A program made the position numbers and the translations under genes. Positions 9,566-18,636 of a stretch of 64,000 nt of DNA are shown here, piece by piece. The stretch lies in NCBI RefSeq assembly GCF_014645535.1, contig NZ_BMLX01000009.1, forward strand, positions 1-64,000, read 5' to 3'. Below the pieces are notes generated by a model, which had not been told where the DNA came from, did no database searches, and saw nothing but the letters and a program-made list of their open reading frames with translations. Each line of letters begins with the position of its first letter. The stretch's first letter is position 1. Source of the DNA: Silvimonas iriomotensis (GTDB lineage Bacteria; Pseudomonadota; Gammaproteobacteria; Burkholderiales; Chitinibacteraceae).

Positions 9566-10870
9566 GTGGCGAATCCCGCTCTGGCTGGTTCCGCAAACAA
9601 GTTTGCGGATCTGAAGAAACGGATCTGGTTCATGCTGGGCGCGTTGATTGTGTACCGTATCGGTGCACACATCCCCGTGCCCGGGATCAATCCGGTCGAG
9701 CTGGCCCGGTTGTTCGAGTCGTCCCAAACGGGCCTTTTGAACATGTTCAACATGTTCTCGGGGGGCGCGCTGTCGCGCTTTACCGTGTTCGCCATCGGGA
9801 TCATGCCTTACATTTCCGCGTCCATCATTTTGCAGTTGGCCGCGGAAGTGTTGCCTCAGCTCAAGCAGCTCAAGAAAGAAGGCGAAGCAGGTCGTCGCAA
9901 AATTACGCAATACACGCGTTATGCGACGGTCCTGTTGGCCACTTTCCAGAGCTTCGGTATCGCTTCGCTCTTGCTGAAGCAGCCGAATCTGGTGGTTCTG
10001 CCCTCGGTGCAGTTCGTTCCGCTCACCATCATTACGCTGGTGACCGGGACGATGTTCCTGATGTGGCTGGGCGAACAGATCACTGAGCGTGGCATTGGCA
10101 ACGGTATTTCGATTCTGATCTGTGCAGGTATCGCTTCTGGCGTACCGGCTGCGATCGGCAAGACGCTTGCATTGGCTAATCAGGGTTCCCTGCCCATCTT
10201 GTTGGTGCTGGGCCTGTTTGTCGGTGTGGTGTTGCTGACTGCAGCAGTGGTGTTTGTCGAACGTGGTCAACGCAAGGTGCCTGTCAACTACGCAAAGCGT
10301 CAGGTTGGCAACCGCATCATGCAGGCCCAGAGCACTCACCTGCCGCTCAAGATCAACATGGCTGGGGTCATCCCGCCGATTTTTGCTTCGTCGATCATCC
10401 TGTTCCCGGCCACGGTTCTGTCGTGGAGTGGTAACAGTGAGCGGTTCTCGTGGCTGAAGTCGATCGGTGACATGCTCCATCCGGGTCAGCCGCTGTACGT
10501 CATCCTGTACGCAGCTGCGATCATTTTCTTCTGCTACTTCTACACGGCGCTGGTTTTCAATCCAAAGGAAACCGCGGACAACCTGAAGAAGAGTGGTGCA
10601 ATGATCCCAGGCTATCGTCCGGGCGAGCATACCGCGCGCTACATCGAAAAGCTGATCCTGAAACTGACTCTGATCGGTGCGTTGTACATCACCTTTATCT
10701 GTCTGATTCCGGAGTTCCTGATTCTGAAGTGGAACGTTCCGTTCTACTTCGGCGGTACTTCGCTGCTGATTCTGGTGGTGGTAACCATGGACTTCATGGC
10801 TCAAATGCAGTCCTATGTGATGTCGCACCAGTACGAAAGCTTGCTCAAGAAGGCTAACTTCAAGGGCTAA
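9566..10870 (+). CDS. secY: Protein translocase subunit SecY
   Basis: SecY is the channel of the inner-membrane SecYEG translocon. The product is 434 residues from a GTG start at 9566 ([20 protein letters not shown]), with about ten hydrophobic segments. The first segment is followed by [13 protein letters not shown], and the plug region contains [19 protein letters not shown]. It is read together with the spc ribosomal genes. infA does not follow, unlike in many relatives. Confidence 0.98.
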   Translation: MANPALAGSANKFADLKKRIWFMLGALIVYRIGAHIPVPGINPVELARLFESSQTGLLNMFNMFSGGALSRFTVFAIGIMPYISASIILQLAAEVLPQLKQLKKEGEAGRRKITQYTRYATVLLATFQSFGIASLLLKQPNLVVLPSVQFVPLTIITLVTGTMFLMWLGEQITERGIGNGISILICAGIASGVPAAIGKTLALANQGSLPILLVLGLFVGVVLLTAAVVFVERGQRKVPVNYAKRQVGNRIMQAQSTHLPLKINMAGVIPPIFASSIILFPATVLSWSGNSERFSWLKSIGDMLHPGQPLYVILYAAAIIFFCYFYTALVFNPKETADNLKKSGAMIPGYRPGEHTARYIEKLILKLTLIGALYITFICLIPEFLILKWNVPFYFGGTSLLILVVVTMDFMAQMQSYVMSHQYESLLKKANFKG

Positions 10871-10888
10871 GCCTGAGAAAGACCGGTT

Positions 10889-10917
10889 CCGGAGCGTGAT
10901 CGAAAGATGCGCTCCGG
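10889..10917 (+). repeat. Inverted repeat after secY
   Basis: CCGGAGCG (10889-10896) pairs with CGCTCCGG (10910-10917) across 13 bases, 18 bases after the secY stop. No T-run follows, so it is a poor intrinsic terminator. It may stabilise the mRNA 3' end or act as a processing site. The rest of the 10871-11148 gap holds no gene. Confidence 0.5.
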
Positions 10918-11063
10918 TACTACTGGATGGGGTGCTTGAAATGCCGCGAGGCGGCCTGATGAGTTATCCCGACAAGGACATGCGGGTCCTGTCAAAAAAT
11001 CCTGAGGGAACGACGAGGTGTTTTTAACAAATCGTCATCTTCCTGATTGACCAGAAAGACGGC

Positions 11064-11069
11064 TATAAT
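11064..11069 (+). promoter_or_regulatory. Candidate -10 element before rpmJ
   Basis: A perfect TATAAT in the context GGCTATAATCCG. No good -35 lies at 16-18 bases; TTGACC is too close (11-base spacer). Transcription from here would read the hairpin at 11098-11123 before rpmJ. Confidence 0.4.
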
Positions 11070-11097
11070 CCGTCCTCTTTGACAGGGACTGCATCGT

Positions 11098-11131
11098 ATT
11101 CCGGATCAAAAGCGATCCGGAATTTCATTTT
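11098..11131 (+). terminator. Hairpin (attenuator-like) in the rpmJ leader
   Basis: ATTCCGGATC (11098-11107) and GATCCGGAAT (11114-11123) form a perfect 10-bp stem with a six-base loop, followed by a broken U-rich run (TTCATTTT). It is a weak terminator or attenuator between the candidate promoter and rpmJ. Confidence 0.5.
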
Positions 11132-11148
11132 GAAGAAAAGGACAGACC

Positions 11149-11262
11149 ATGAGAGTTCAAGCATCGGTCAAGAAAATCTGCCGCAACTGCAAGATCATCC
11201 GCCGCAACCGTGTTGTGCGCGTGATCTGCACCGACCCGCGGCACAAGCAACGCCAAGGCTGA
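11149..11262 (+). CDS. rpmJ: 50S ribosomal protein L36
   Basis: L36 is the smallest 50S protein. The product is 37 residues, [16 protein letters not shown] onward. It keeps the zinc ligands Cys11, Cys14, Cys27 and His32, so it is the zinc-binding form. A separate promoter for rpsM starts almost at its stop codon. Confidence 0.95.
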   Translation: MRVQASVKKICRNCKIIRRNRVVRVICTDPRHKQRQG

Positions 11263-11263
11263 T

Positions 11264-11292
11264 TTGAGGCAATCGGCTTTTCGCGTTATAAT
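11264..11292 (+). promoter_or_regulatory. Promoter for the alpha operon (rpsM-rpsK-rpsD-rpoA-rplQ)
   Basis: TTGAGG at 11264-11269, a 17-base spacer and a perfect TATAAT at 11287-11292. The rpsM ATG is at 11322, giving a short leader of about 22 bases. This is the best-scoring promoter by eye in the ribosomal region. Confidence 0.7.
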
Positions 11293-11321
11293 CTGCAACT
11301 TTTTAACCTGGGGTAAGAAGT

Positions 11322-11684
11322 ATGGCCCGTATTGCTGGGGTTAACATCCCTAACCATCAGCATACTGTGATCGGCCTTCAAGCGATCTACGGTATCGGCC
11401 GCACCCGCGCATACTCGGTATGCTCGGCCGTTGCGATCGATCCGACGAAGAAGGTGAAGGATCTCAGTGAAGCTGAACTTGATAAACTGCGCGACGAAGT
11501 AGGCAAGTACACCGTCGAGGGCGATCTGCGCCGTGAAGTAACCATGAGCATCAAGCGTCTGATGGACCTTGGCTGCTATCGTGGTCTGCGTCACCGCAAG
11601 GGCCTTCCGGTTCGTGGCCAACGCACGCGTACCAATGCACGTACCCGCAAGGGCCCGCGCAAGGCTATTGCCGGCAAGAAGTAA
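11322..11684 (+). CDS. rpsM: 30S ribosomal protein S13
   Basis: S13 is a 30S head protein that contacts tRNA and the 50S subunit. The 120-residue product begins [20 protein letters not shown] and has the helix-two-turn-helix region. It ends with [20 protein letters not shown]. It is the first gene after the TTGAGG/TATAAT promoter. Confidence 0.98.
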   Translation: MARIAGVNIPNHQHTVIGLQAIYGIGRTRAYSVCSAVAIDPTKKVKDLSEAELDKLRDEVGKYTVEGDLRREVTMSIKRLMDLGCYRGLRHRKGLPVRGQRTRTNARTRKGPRKAIAGKK

Positions 11685-11707
11685 GCTGGTAACTAAAGGA
11701 TTTTGTA

Positions 11708-12100
11708 ATGGCTAAAGCAAACACAGTGCGTGTACGGAAGAAAGTCAAAAAGAGCGTGTCTGAAGGTATTGCGCATGTTCATGCGTCCTTCAACAACACG
11801 ATCGTGACCATCACTGATCGCCAAGGGAATGCTCTCTCCTGGGCTACCTCGGGCGGTGCTGGTTTTAAAGGCTCTCGGAAAAGTACACCCTTTGCAGCAC
11901 AGGTTGCTGCGGAGCACGCTGGTAAAGTTGCCCAGGAATATGGTGTAAAGAACCTTGAAGTTCGTATCAAGGGTCCGGGTCCGGGTCGCGAGTCCGCTGT
12001 CCGCGCACTCAATGCCCTGGGTTTCAAGATCACCAGCATCTCGGATGTGACACCAGTGCCGCACAACGGCTGCCGTCCGCCCAAGAAGCGTCGTATCTAA
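11708..12100 (+). CDS. rpsK: 30S ribosomal protein S11
   Basis: S11 forms the platform of the 30S subunit and contacts mRNA in the E site. The product is 130 residues. [20 protein letters not shown] and the C-terminal [15 protein letters not shown] are diagnostic. It lies 23 bases after rpsM. Confidence 0.98.
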   Translation: MAKANTVRVRKKVKKSVSEGIAHVHASFNNTIVTITDRQGNALSWATSGGAGFKGSRKSTPFAAQVAAEHAGKVAQEYGVKNLEVRIKGPGPGRESAVRALNALGFKITSISDVTPVPHNGCRPPKKRRI

Positions 12101-12115
12101 TTCCCGGAGTAAATC

Positions 12116-12736
12116 ATGGCTCGTTATATCGGACCCAAGTGCAAACTCGCACGCCGTGAAGGTACGGATCTTTTTCTGAAGAGCGCTCGTCGCTCGCTCG
12201 ATAGCAAGTGCAAGCTGGAACAAGCCCCAGGCCAGCACGGCGCCAAGACTCCGCGTTTGTCGGACTACGGTGTTCACCTGCGCGAGAAGCAAAAGATTCG
12301 CCGTATCTATGGCGTGCTGGAACGTCAGTTCCGTCGTTATTTTGAACAAGCCAGCCGCAAGAAGGGCTCCACAGGCGAAAACCTGCTGCAGATCCTTGAA
12401 ACGCGTCTGGACAACGTGGTTTATCGCATGGGTTACGCCTCGACCCGCGCGGAAGCCCGTCAGCTCGTCTCTCACAAAGCAATCGTGGTGAACGGCGAAG
12501 TTGTCAATATCCCGTCTTACCAGGTGAAAGCCGGCGACGCTGTCAGCGTTCGTGAAAAGGCCAAGAAGCAAGCGCGTGTTGTTGAAGCACTCGCGCTGGC
12601 CGAAGGCATCGGTTTCCCGGGTTGGGTGCAGGTTGACTCGAAGAAGATGGAAGGTGTCTTCAAGAGCATGCCGGAGCGTTCCGACCTGTCCAGCGATATC
12701 AATGAATCGCTGGTCGTCGAATACTACTCCAAGTGA
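12116..12736 (+). CDS. rpsD: 30S ribosomal protein S4
   Basis: S4 nucleates 30S assembly, and in E. coli it represses the alpha operon. The 206-residue product starts [20 protein letters not shown]. The S4 RNA-binding domain covers about residues 96-160 ([20 protein letters not shown]). The N-terminal zinc-site cysteines of some S4 proteins are not all present. Confidence 0.98.
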   Translation: MARYIGPKCKLARREGTDLFLKSARRSLDSKCKLEQAPGQHGAKTPRLSDYGVHLREKQKIRRIYGVLERQFRRYFEQASRKKGSTGENLLQILETRLDNVVYRMGYASTRAEARQLVSHKAIVVNGEVVNIPSYQVKAGDAVSVREKAKKQARVVEALALAEGIGFPGWVQVDSKKMEGVFKSMPERSDLSSDINESLVVEYYSK

Positions 12737-12772
12737 TAACCAGCACCGGAAAAGGCTAAGGGATACTGATAT

Positions 12773-13756
12773 ATGCAAAACCTCGCTAATGAGTTGCTCA
12801 AGCCGCGCATCATCGACGTGCAGGCCCAATCCAGCGCGCAGGCGCGCGTGGTCATGGAGCCGTTCGAGCGCGGTTATGGCCATACGCTCGGTAACGCCCT
12901 GCGCCGCATCCTGCTGTCTTCGATGCCGGGCTACGCGCCGACCGAAGTCAAGATCGAAGGTATCGTCCATGAATACTCCGCGCTGGATGGCGTGCAGGAA
13001 GACGTGGTCGATATCCTTCTGAATCTGAAGGGCGTGGTGCTGAAGCTGCACGGTCGTGAGGCCGTGACGCTCACGCTGTCCAAAGACGGCGAAGGTCTGG
13101 TTACTGCTGCCGATATTCAGGTGCCGCATGACGTGGAAGTGGTTAATCCCGGTCACGTGATTGCGCACCTCTCGGCTGGCGGCAAGCTGAACATGGAAAT
13201 CAAGGTGGAAAAGGGCCGTGGTTATCAGCCCGCCCCGGCACGTCTGGGTCGTGATGAGAACCGCACTATCGGCACGATTCAGCTTGATGCCTCGTTTAGC
13301 CCGATTCGTCGCGTCAGTTATGCGGTTGAAAGTGCGCGTGTTGAACAGCGTACCGACCTGGATCGCCTGATTCTCGACATCGAAACCAATGGTGTACTGA
13401 CACCGGAAGACGCAGTCCGTCAGGCTGCCCGTATTCTGGTTGACCAGCTGTCCGTGTTTGCGGATCTGGAAGGTACTCCGGTTGAAGAAGAGAAGCCGGC
13501 TGCGCCGCAGATCGATCCGATCTTGCTGCGTCCGGTGGATGATCTGGAACTGACCGTGCGTTCGGCGAACTGCCTGAAAGCTGAGAATATTTATTACATC
13601 GGGGACCTGATCCAGCGTACTGAGACAGAATTGTTGAAGGCGCCGAATCTTGGTCGCAAGTCCTTGAATGAAATCAAGGAAGTGCTGGCGTCCAAGGGCT
13701 TGAGCCTGGGCATGCGCCTCGAAAACTGGCCTCCAGTCGGCTTGGAAAAGCCCTGA
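12773..13756 (+). CDS. rpoA: RNA polymerase subunit alpha
   Basis: RpoA scaffolds RNA polymerase and binds UP elements and activators. The 327-residue product has an N-terminal dimerisation domain to about residue 230. A short linker rich in Glu/Pro follows (EEEKPAAPQ), then the C-terminal domain with [19 protein letters not shown] and [12 protein letters not shown]. It sits between rpsD and rplQ in the standard order. Confidence 0.98.
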   Translation: MQNLANELLKPRIIDVQAQSSAQARVVMEPFERGYGHTLGNALRRILLSSMPGYAPTEVKIEGIVHEYSALDGVQEDVVDILLNLKGVVLKLHGREAVTLTLSKDGEGLVTAADIQVPHDVEVVNPGHVIAHLSAGGKLNMEIKVEKGRGYQPAPARLGRDENRTIGTIQLDASFSPIRRVSYAVESARVEQRTDLDRLILDIETNGVLTPEDAVRQAARILVDQLSVFADLEGTPVEEEKPAAPQIDPILLRPVDDLELTVRSANCLKAENIYYIGDLIQRTETELLKAPNLGRKSLNEIKEVLASKGLSLGMRLENWPPVGLEKP

Positions 13757-13781
13757 GCGGCCAACGGAAAGGAATTGACAA

Positions 13782-14168
13782 ATGCGTCACCGTCTTGCCA
13801 ATCGTAAACTGAACCGCACGTCGGCTCACCGTCAGGCGCTGCTGCGCAACCTGGCGAATGCGCTGCTGCGTCATGAAGTTATCAAGACCACACTGCCCAA
13901 GGCGAAAGAGCTGCGTCGCGTTGCCGAGCCGCTGATCACCCTGGGTAAGGCACCGAGCCTGGCCAACCGCCGTCTGGCTTTCAACCGCACTCGCGACCGC
14001 GAGATCGTGGTGAAGCTGTTCGACGTTCTGGGCCCGCGCTACGCTGCCCGTAACGGTGGTTACCTCCGTATTCTGAAGTACGGTTTCCGTCAGGGCGACA
14101 ACGCCCCGATGGCACTGGTTGAACTGGTGGACCGTCCGGAAGATGCAGAAGTGGTTGAAGCTGAATAA
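13782..14168 (+). CDS. rplQ: 50S ribosomal protein L17
   Basis: L17 lies near the tunnel exit. The product is 128 residues, [20 protein letters not shown] onward, with [20 protein letters not shown] near the end. It is the last gene of the ribosomal cluster, followed by a strong intrinsic terminator. Confidence 0.98.
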   Translation: MRHRLANRKLNRTSAHRQALLRNLANALLRHEVIKTTLPKAKELRRVAEPLITLGKAPSLANRRLAFNRTRDREIVVKLFDVLGPRYAARNGGYLRILKYGFRQGDNAPMALVELVDRPEDAEVVEAE

Positions 14169-14190
14169 TCGAAAGATTGCCAGCTAATTG

Positions 14191-14223
14191 AAAAGGCCAA
14201 CCTTCGGGTTGGCCTTTTCTTTT
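14191..14223 (+). terminator. Terminator after rplQ
   Basis: AAAAGGCCAACC and GGTTGGCCTTTT form an extended stem around TTCG, followed by more T residues. It closes the ribosomal protein cluster. Confidence 0.85.
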
Positions 14224-14244
14224 GCCTGCTCGTTACAGCGTGGT

Positions 14245-14280
14245 GTTTTGGGCGTTTTGGGTGTTTTGGGTGTCTGTGGC
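14245..14280 (+). repeat. Short tandem repeat after rplQ
   Basis: Near-exact 9-base units of the type GTGTTTTGG/GCGTTTTGG follow each other about four times. No gene is recognised between the rplQ terminator and the tRNA terminator at 14393. Confidence 0.4.
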
Positions 14281-14392
14281 TGTTTATGGCGCGCAGGGTA
14301 TCTGATTGGGTGCTGGCGGGTGAGGGTGGTGCTGCAGGAAAGCGCTGGGCTGGATTGCGCAGGGCAAAGGGCTGCTGTCGGGCGCACCAATG

Positions 14393-14426
14393 AAAAACGC
14401 CGTGAACCTTTGCAGGATTCACGGCG
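14393..14426 (-). terminator. Terminator of the first tRNA-Asn
   Basis: On the minus strand CGCCGTGAA and TTCACGGCG form a 9-bp stem followed by five T residues. The same 34-base structure recurs after the second tRNA (14920-14953). Confidence 0.8.
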
Positions 14427-14434
14427 CTGGAATT

Positions 14435-14510
14435 TGGCTCCCCGACCTGGGCTCGAACCAGGGACACACGGATTAACAGTCCGTTGCTCTACCGACTGAG
14501 CTATCGGGGA
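14435..14510 (-). tRNA. tRNA-Asn (GTT), copy 1
   Basis: A 76-base tRNA with CCA encoded. The acceptor stem is TCCCCGA/TCGGGGA, the D-loop region is TAGCTCAGTCGGTAGAGC, the anticodon loop is CTGTTAA (GTT, Asn) and the T-loop is GGTTCGAGCCC. It has its own promoter and terminator and is identical to the copy at 14962-15037. Confidence 0.95.
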
Positions 14511-14527
14511 ATCGGTAAGAGGGGCGT

Positions 14528-14556
14528 ATTCTAACTAATCATTCGCTGTCTTTCAA
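14528..14556 (-). promoter_or_regulatory. Promoter of tRNA-Asn copy 1
   Basis: On the minus strand TTGAAA (complement of 14551-14556), a 17-base spacer and TAGAAT (complement of 14528-14533), ending 17 bases before the mature tRNA 5' end. Confidence 0.65.
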
Positions 14557-14919
14557 CTGTAACTTCAAATTGATTTTCACAAATGCATTTCGGGTATTTC
14601 TGATTGGCATTCCAGGCAGAATTGCGCGGCTAATGTATTCTGAAAATCATTGCATTTGCCAGGGTGCCGGAAATGCGGGTGTTCACGATATTTGATTATG
14701 GCGCCAGTAATGGGTGCTTTGCGTGGCGCTGGCGTTGTCAGGCTGTGGGTATGGGTGGCTGTACCAATCGGCGGTGGGGTGGCGCCGCCTGACGATGCAC
14801 GATGGCTGTGCCGTGGCCGGACGCGGTATCCTGCTGCCGGAATCTGAACCGTAACCAGGATGTTTTTCCGGATGCACGCAATCGCAAGTTGGCCAATCGC
14901 ATACACGCACGATGAAATG
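14557..14919. other. Gap between the two tRNA-Asn units, no gene seen
   Basis: About 360 bases between the promoter of tRNA copy 1 and the terminator of copy 2. Open frames here are short, lack a convincing ribosome binding site and resemble no family I know. I see nothing in it beyond neutral spacer. Confidence 0.5.
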
Positions 14920-14953
14920 AAAAACGCCGTGAACCTTTGCAGGATTCACGGCG
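14920..14953 (-). terminator. Terminator of the second tRNA-Asn
   Basis: The stem CGCCGTGAA/TTCACGGCG with an 11-base loop and five T residues on the minus strand, the same as the structure at 14393-14426. Confidence 0.8.
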
Positions 14954-14961
14954 TTGGTATC

Positions 14962-15037
14962 TGGCTCCCCGACCTGGGCTCGAACCAGGGACACACGGAT
15001 TAACAGTCCGTTGCTCTACCGACTGAGCTATCGGGGA
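14962..15037 (-). tRNA. tRNA-Asn (GTT), copy 2
   Basis: A 76-base tRNA with encoded CCA and anticodon GTT, identical in sequence to copy 1. Its promoter (15053-15081) overlaps the upstream region of the divergent AsmA-like gene. Confidence 0.95.
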
Positions 15038-15052
15038 ATCGGTGAGTTGCGT

Positions 15053-15081
15053 ATAATAGATACGATCCCCGTGCCTGTCAA
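15053..15081 (-). promoter_or_regulatory. Promoter of tRNA-Asn copy 2
   Basis: On the minus strand a perfect TTGACA (complement of 15076-15081), a 17-base spacer and TATTAT (complement of 15053-15058). On the + strand the same spot reads TATAAT at 15052-15057, which could serve the divergent gene at 15112. Confidence 0.75.
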
Positions 15082-15111
15082 TATGTATATAAAGAAAAAC
15101 GTGAGGAACGC

Positions 15112-16425
15112 ATGCAAAAAATAAAAACACTATTGATTTCGCTGGTAATTTTGATTGCGATTGTCGCAGCTCTGCCAGTTATTTTGCCGCTGAACATGTT
15201 TCTGACCGATATCACCACCAAGATGCAACAGGTGATGCATGGCCCGGTGCAGATTCGTCAGCTGCGCTTTGACTACACACCGAACCCGGCGCTGGTACTA
15301 CAGGACGTCACGCTGGAGAACGACCCGGCGGTGGGGCATATCGATTTCATTCGTGTTCCGCTGAGCTTTTACAACCTGACCCACTGGGGTACGGGTGTTC
15401 GTGAAGCCAGTGCGGAAGGCGCGCGCTTCAGCCCGGCCTATGCGGCCAAATTGTCTGAACGCATGCGGCCGCGTCCGGGTGATACCCTGGCGCATATTGA
15501 TGACCTGCAACTGCGCCGCGCCAGCATTTTGCTGGGCAACAACGAACTTGGCCCGGTTGATGGCGTTTTGCGTTTTGACAGCGCCGGCAATCTGGCCGGT
15601 TTGTCGGTGAGCGATGCCGCAGGCCAGTCGAACCTGGACATCCAGCCGCAGGGCAAGGATTTTGCCGCGACGTTTGTGGCACGCCACTGGACTGTACCGC
15701 TGGGTTACCCGGTGGTGTTCGATTCGCTGCAACTGAAAGGCGTGATTGGCGAAACCGGCCTGCAGATTTCTGAAATCCAGGGCGAGTTGTATAGCGGTGT
15801 CGTGACCGGTACTGCACAACTGGACTGGAGCAATGGCTGGAAACTGACTGGCGCGCTGCACGGCAGTAGCCTGCAGTCCGAACCGCTGTCGATGGTGTTC
15901 AGCCCGGCGACCCACCTTGCAGGTCGTCTGGAAGGGGATGCGACCTTCAGTTACGAAGCCGATAGCTGGACGCATCTGTTCGACAAGCCTGCTGTGCTGG
16001 CAGACCTGCATGTGCGTGATGGCTATCTGCATAACTTTGATCTGGTGGCGCCGCTCAAATCCAGCGCGCCTGTGGTGTATGCACGGGGTGGGCGTACCGC
16101 CTTCGATAACTTCACGGCCAAGGTGGCAGTTCAGCCCGACCACGTGGATATCACTGACGTGAAGCTCGATAGCGGCAAGTTCACCGCCTCCGGCCAGTTG
16201 CATGTCACGCGTGGTGGCAAGCTGCAGGGGGTTGCGCAGTCCCGTCTGGCCAGCAGTGGTATTCTGGCGGCAAGCACGGTACGTATTGGCGGCTTGCTTG
16301 ATACGCCGGCGTTCAGTTCTTCTGGCGCACGCCGGGCCGGCCATGATGATCCGCTGGATGCGGCAACCCAGGTGCAGCAGAACGACCAGCATGTCGTGGA
16401 GCCGGCGGCTTCGGCTGCACAGTAA
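15112..16425 (+). CDS. AsmA-like envelope protein
   Basis: This is probably an inner-membrane-anchored AsmA-family protein. Relatives of that superfamily are long beta-rich proteins linked to lipid transport and outer-membrane homeostasis. The 437-residue product has an N-terminal hydrophobic anchor (residues 7-30), then repeated beta-strand segments of the type VDGVLRFDSAGNLAGLSV and VDITDVKLDSGKFTASGQL, and a low-complexity polar tail. It is shorter than E. coli AsmA (about 617). The start at 15112 has a GAGG-like site upstream. The exact subfamily is uncertain. Confidence 0.65.
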   Translation: MQKIKTLLISLVILIAIVAALPVILPLNMFLTDITTKMQQVMHGPVQIRQLRFDYTPNPALVLQDVTLENDPAVGHIDFIRVPLSFYNLTHWGTGVREASAEGARFSPAYAAKLSERMRPRPGDTLAHIDDLQLRRASILLGNNELGPVDGVLRFDSAGNLAGLSVSDAAGQSNLDIQPQGKDFAATFVARHWTVPLGYPVVFDSLQLKGVIGETGLQISEIQGELYSGVVTGTAQLDWSNGWKLTGALHGSSLQSEPLSMVFSPATHLAGRLEGDATFSYEADSWTHLFDKPAVLADLHVRDGYLHNFDLVAPLKSSAPVVYARGGRTAFDNFTAKVAVQPDHVDITDVKLDSGKFTASGQLHVTRGGKLQGVAQSRLASSGILAASTVRIGGLLDTPAFSSSGARRAGHDDPLDAATQVQQNDQHVVEPAASAAQ

Positions 16426-16445
16426 GCGCGTTCAGGCGTAGATTC

Positions 16446-16499
16446 ATGGGGGTGGTTTATCGGATTGCAGTTGCAAATCCGCTGAGCCACCCCCATTTT
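16446..16499 (+). terminator. Terminator-like hairpin after the AsmA-like gene
   Basis: ATGGGGGTGG (16446-16455) pairs perfectly with CCACCCCCAT (16487-16496). An inner GGATTGC/GCAAATCC partial stem and TTTT follow. The large loop makes it an imperfect terminator. Confidence 0.55.
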
Positions 16500-16537
16500 G
16501 CTGGTTCAGGTTAACCGATGAACAAGAGAGTAAAAGC

Positions 16538-17551
16538 ATGAGCTGGGTAGATGCATTGCCGGGTGCCGAGATCGAAAACGGTGTGGTGCGTTCCTTTGCG
16601 GGGGCCACGAATGAGGCCGACGTACTGGCGAACGGTACCGTGATTTCACCGCTCAGCCAGTTTGGGCTGATCCGTTTCAGGGGTGAAGAAACCGGCGCAT
16701 TCCTGCAAGGGCAGCTTTCCAGTGATGTCCGCCAGCTGGAAAACGGCCTGGCGCAGTACTCCAGCTACTCCACGCCCAAAGGGCGCATGCTGGCCAGCTT
16801 CCTGATTTTCCGCATGGGTGATGATTATCTGCTGCAGATCCCGCGTGATTTGCAGGCAGCCATCCAGAAGCGGCTCTCGATGTTTGTTTTGCGCAGCAAG
16901 ACCAAAGCAGACGATGCCTCTGCCGACATCGCGCTGATTGGCGTGGCGGGCGCCAATGCCGCTGCGGTTGTCAAAGCGGTGGCCGGGGACGCGCCTGCGG
17001 CTGATTTTACGCATCATGCCTGGTCTGACGGTGTGGTGCTGGCGTTGCCGCATGGCCGGTTTGAGCTGGCTGTCGTCGCGGACCAGGCCGCAAAGGTATG
17101 GCAGGCATTGCAGCAGGCCGGTGCGACGCCAGTTGGCGAGCCCGCTTGGCGGTTGTCGGATGTCCGTGCAGGGATCCCGTGGATTACCGCCAGCACGCAA
17201 GAAGAGTTTGTTGCGCAGATGGCCAATATGGAACTGATTGGCGCGGTCAGCTTCAACAAGGGTTGCTACCCGGGCCAGGAAATTGTGGCGCGCACGCAAT
17301 ACCTGGGCAAACTCAAGCGCCGCATGTACCGCGTGCACGTCAATGCTGATGTCGTTGCCGGGCAAGACGTATTCAGCCCGGAAATGAATGGCCAGGCCTC
17401 CGGCAAGGTCATGCTGGCGGCGCCGGTGGGCAAGGGCGCGAGCGAGGCCCTTGTGGTGGTGCAGACCAGCTCGCTGGAGCACGGCCTGCATCTGGGCGCG
17501 GTGACTGGCCCGCAGGCCCAGGTGCTTGATCTGCCCTACGCGGTGGCCTGA
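16538..17551 (+). CDS. ygfZ: YgfZ folate-binding protein
   Basis: YgfZ is a tetrahydrofolate-binding protein of the GcvT fold that supports Fe-S enzymes and, in E. coli, tRNA modification by MiaB. The 337-residue product contains the family signature KGCYPGQE at residues 241-248, whose cysteine is essential in E. coli. It is followed by a basic segment (YLGKLKRRMYRV). It is flanked by an AsmA-like gene and fabI, and no operon partner is clear. Confidence 0.92.
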   Translation: MSWVDALPGAEIENGVVRSFAGATNEADVLANGTVISPLSQFGLIRFRGEETGAFLQGQLSSDVRQLENGLAQYSSYSTPKGRMLASFLIFRMGDDYLLQIPRDLQAAIQKRLSMFVLRSKTKADDASADIALIGVAGANAAAVVKAVAGDAPAADFTHHAWSDGVVLALPHGRFELAVVADQAAKVWQALQQAGATPVGEPAWRLSDVRAGIPWITASTQEEFVAQMANMELIGAVSFNKGCYPGQEIVARTQYLGKLKRRMYRVHVNADVVAGQDVFSPEMNGQASGKVMLAAPVGKGASEALVVVQTSSLEHGLHLGAVTGPQAQVLDLPYAVA

Positions 17552-17612
17552 CCTCTGGCCGGCCATCTGGCTGTCCCTGTCGTGTGAAAAGCACGGCCGC
17601 TGCGGTTTCGTC

Positions 17613-17618
17613 TATAAT
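17613..17618 (+). promoter_or_regulatory. -10 element before fabI
   Basis: A perfect TATAAT 34 bases upstream of the fabI ATG. The -35 region is poor, so an activator or extended contact may be needed. Confidence 0.45.
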
Positions 17619-17651
17619 CGCGCGACTGAATGAAATGACAAGGGTTAAAGA

Positions 17652-18434
17652 ATGGGTTTTCTGGCCGGCAAAAAAATCCTGATCAGCGGGTTGCTGTCTG
17701 ATCGCTCGATCGCTTATGGCATCGCAGAAGCTGCCAAGCGCGAAGGCGCCGAACTGGCATTTACCTACGTCAGTGAAGATCTGAAGCAGCGCGTGGTAGA
17801 TCTGGCTGCTGACTTTGATTCCACGCTGGTACTGCCCTGTGACGTGGCCAGCGATGAACAAATCGAAGCCCTGTTCGTAGAACTGGGCAAGCACTGGGAC
17901 AAGCTGGACGGTCTGGTGCACTCCATTGGCTTTGCGCCGCGTGAAGCGCTCAAGGGCAATTACCTGGACGCCGTGACGCGTGACAATTTCAAGATTGCGC
18001 ACGACATCAGCTCCTATAGCTTTGCCGCCATGGCCAAGGCTGCGCGTCCGCTGCTGGCCGATAACGCCGCACTGATCACGCTGTCTTACCTGGGTGCAGA
18101 GCGTGCCATCCCCAATTACAACGTAATGGGTCTGGCCAAGGCATCGCTGGAAGCCAACGTGCGTTACATGGCGGCAGCCATGGGCGAACGCGGCATTCGC
18201 GTGAACGGTATTTCGGCCGGTCCGATCAAGACCCTGGCCGCATCCGGGATCAAGGATTTCGGTTCGCTGCTCAAGCGCGCTGCTGATGCAACGCCGCTCA
18301 AGCGCAACGTCACCCAGCTGGAAGTCGGCAATGTTGCCGCATTCCTGATGTCGGATCTGTCGTCCGGCATGACGGGTGAAATCCTCTACGTGGATTGCGG
18401 TTTCAGCATCGGGGCAGGCGCCCTGGGCGACTGA
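17652..18434 (+). CDS. fabI: Enoyl-[acyl-carrier-protein] reductase (NADH), FabI
   Basis: FabI catalyses the last step of each fatty acid elongation cycle, reducing trans-2-enoyl-ACP with NADH in the cytoplasm. The product is 260 residues. The Rossmann motif is [13 protein letters not shown] (13-25). The catalytic residues Tyr146, Tyr156 and Lys163 sit exactly at the E. coli FabI numbering. The C-terminal [13 protein letters not shown] end is family-like. It is a single-gene unit with its own TATAAT and a terminator. Confidence 0.97.
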   Translation: MGFLAGKKILISGLLSDRSIAYGIAEAAKREGAELAFTYVSEDLKQRVVDLAADFDSTLVLPCDVASDEQIEALFVELGKHWDKLDGLVHSIGFAPREALKGNYLDAVTRDNFKIAHDISSYSFAAMAKAARPLLADNAALITLSYLGAERAIPNYNVMGLAKASLEANVRYMAAAMGERGIRVNGISAGPIKTLAASGIKDFGSLLKRAADATPLKRNVTQLEVGNVAAFLMSDLSSGMTGEILYVDCGFSIGAGALGD

Positions 18435-18458
18435 CCGGTTGCCATTACACGTAGTCGC

Positions 18459-18488
18459 AAAAAGCCCGGCACCTGCCGGGCTTTTTTG
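18459..18488 (+). terminator. Terminator after fabI
   Basis: AAAAAGCCCGGC and GCCGGGCTTTTTT form an 8-bp GC stem with a short loop and a T-run. Confidence 0.85.
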
Positions 18489-18636
18489 TTGCGTGATTGC
18501 CTCAGCCGGGATTTTTGCTTGCCACTCAAGGCACTATTGCAACACGTGTGTACATTCGGTCGCGATTCAGGGTTCCACTGCGCCCGTGACAACCGCATAA
18601 TGAAGACTGCTTGAGTTGTTTCAGAGAAGTGATGCC

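Noticed and set aside
14557-14919. A prophage attachment or integrated island between the tRNA-Asn copies
   Set aside because: No integrase or other mobile gene lies between them, and the spacing of about 450 bases is too short.
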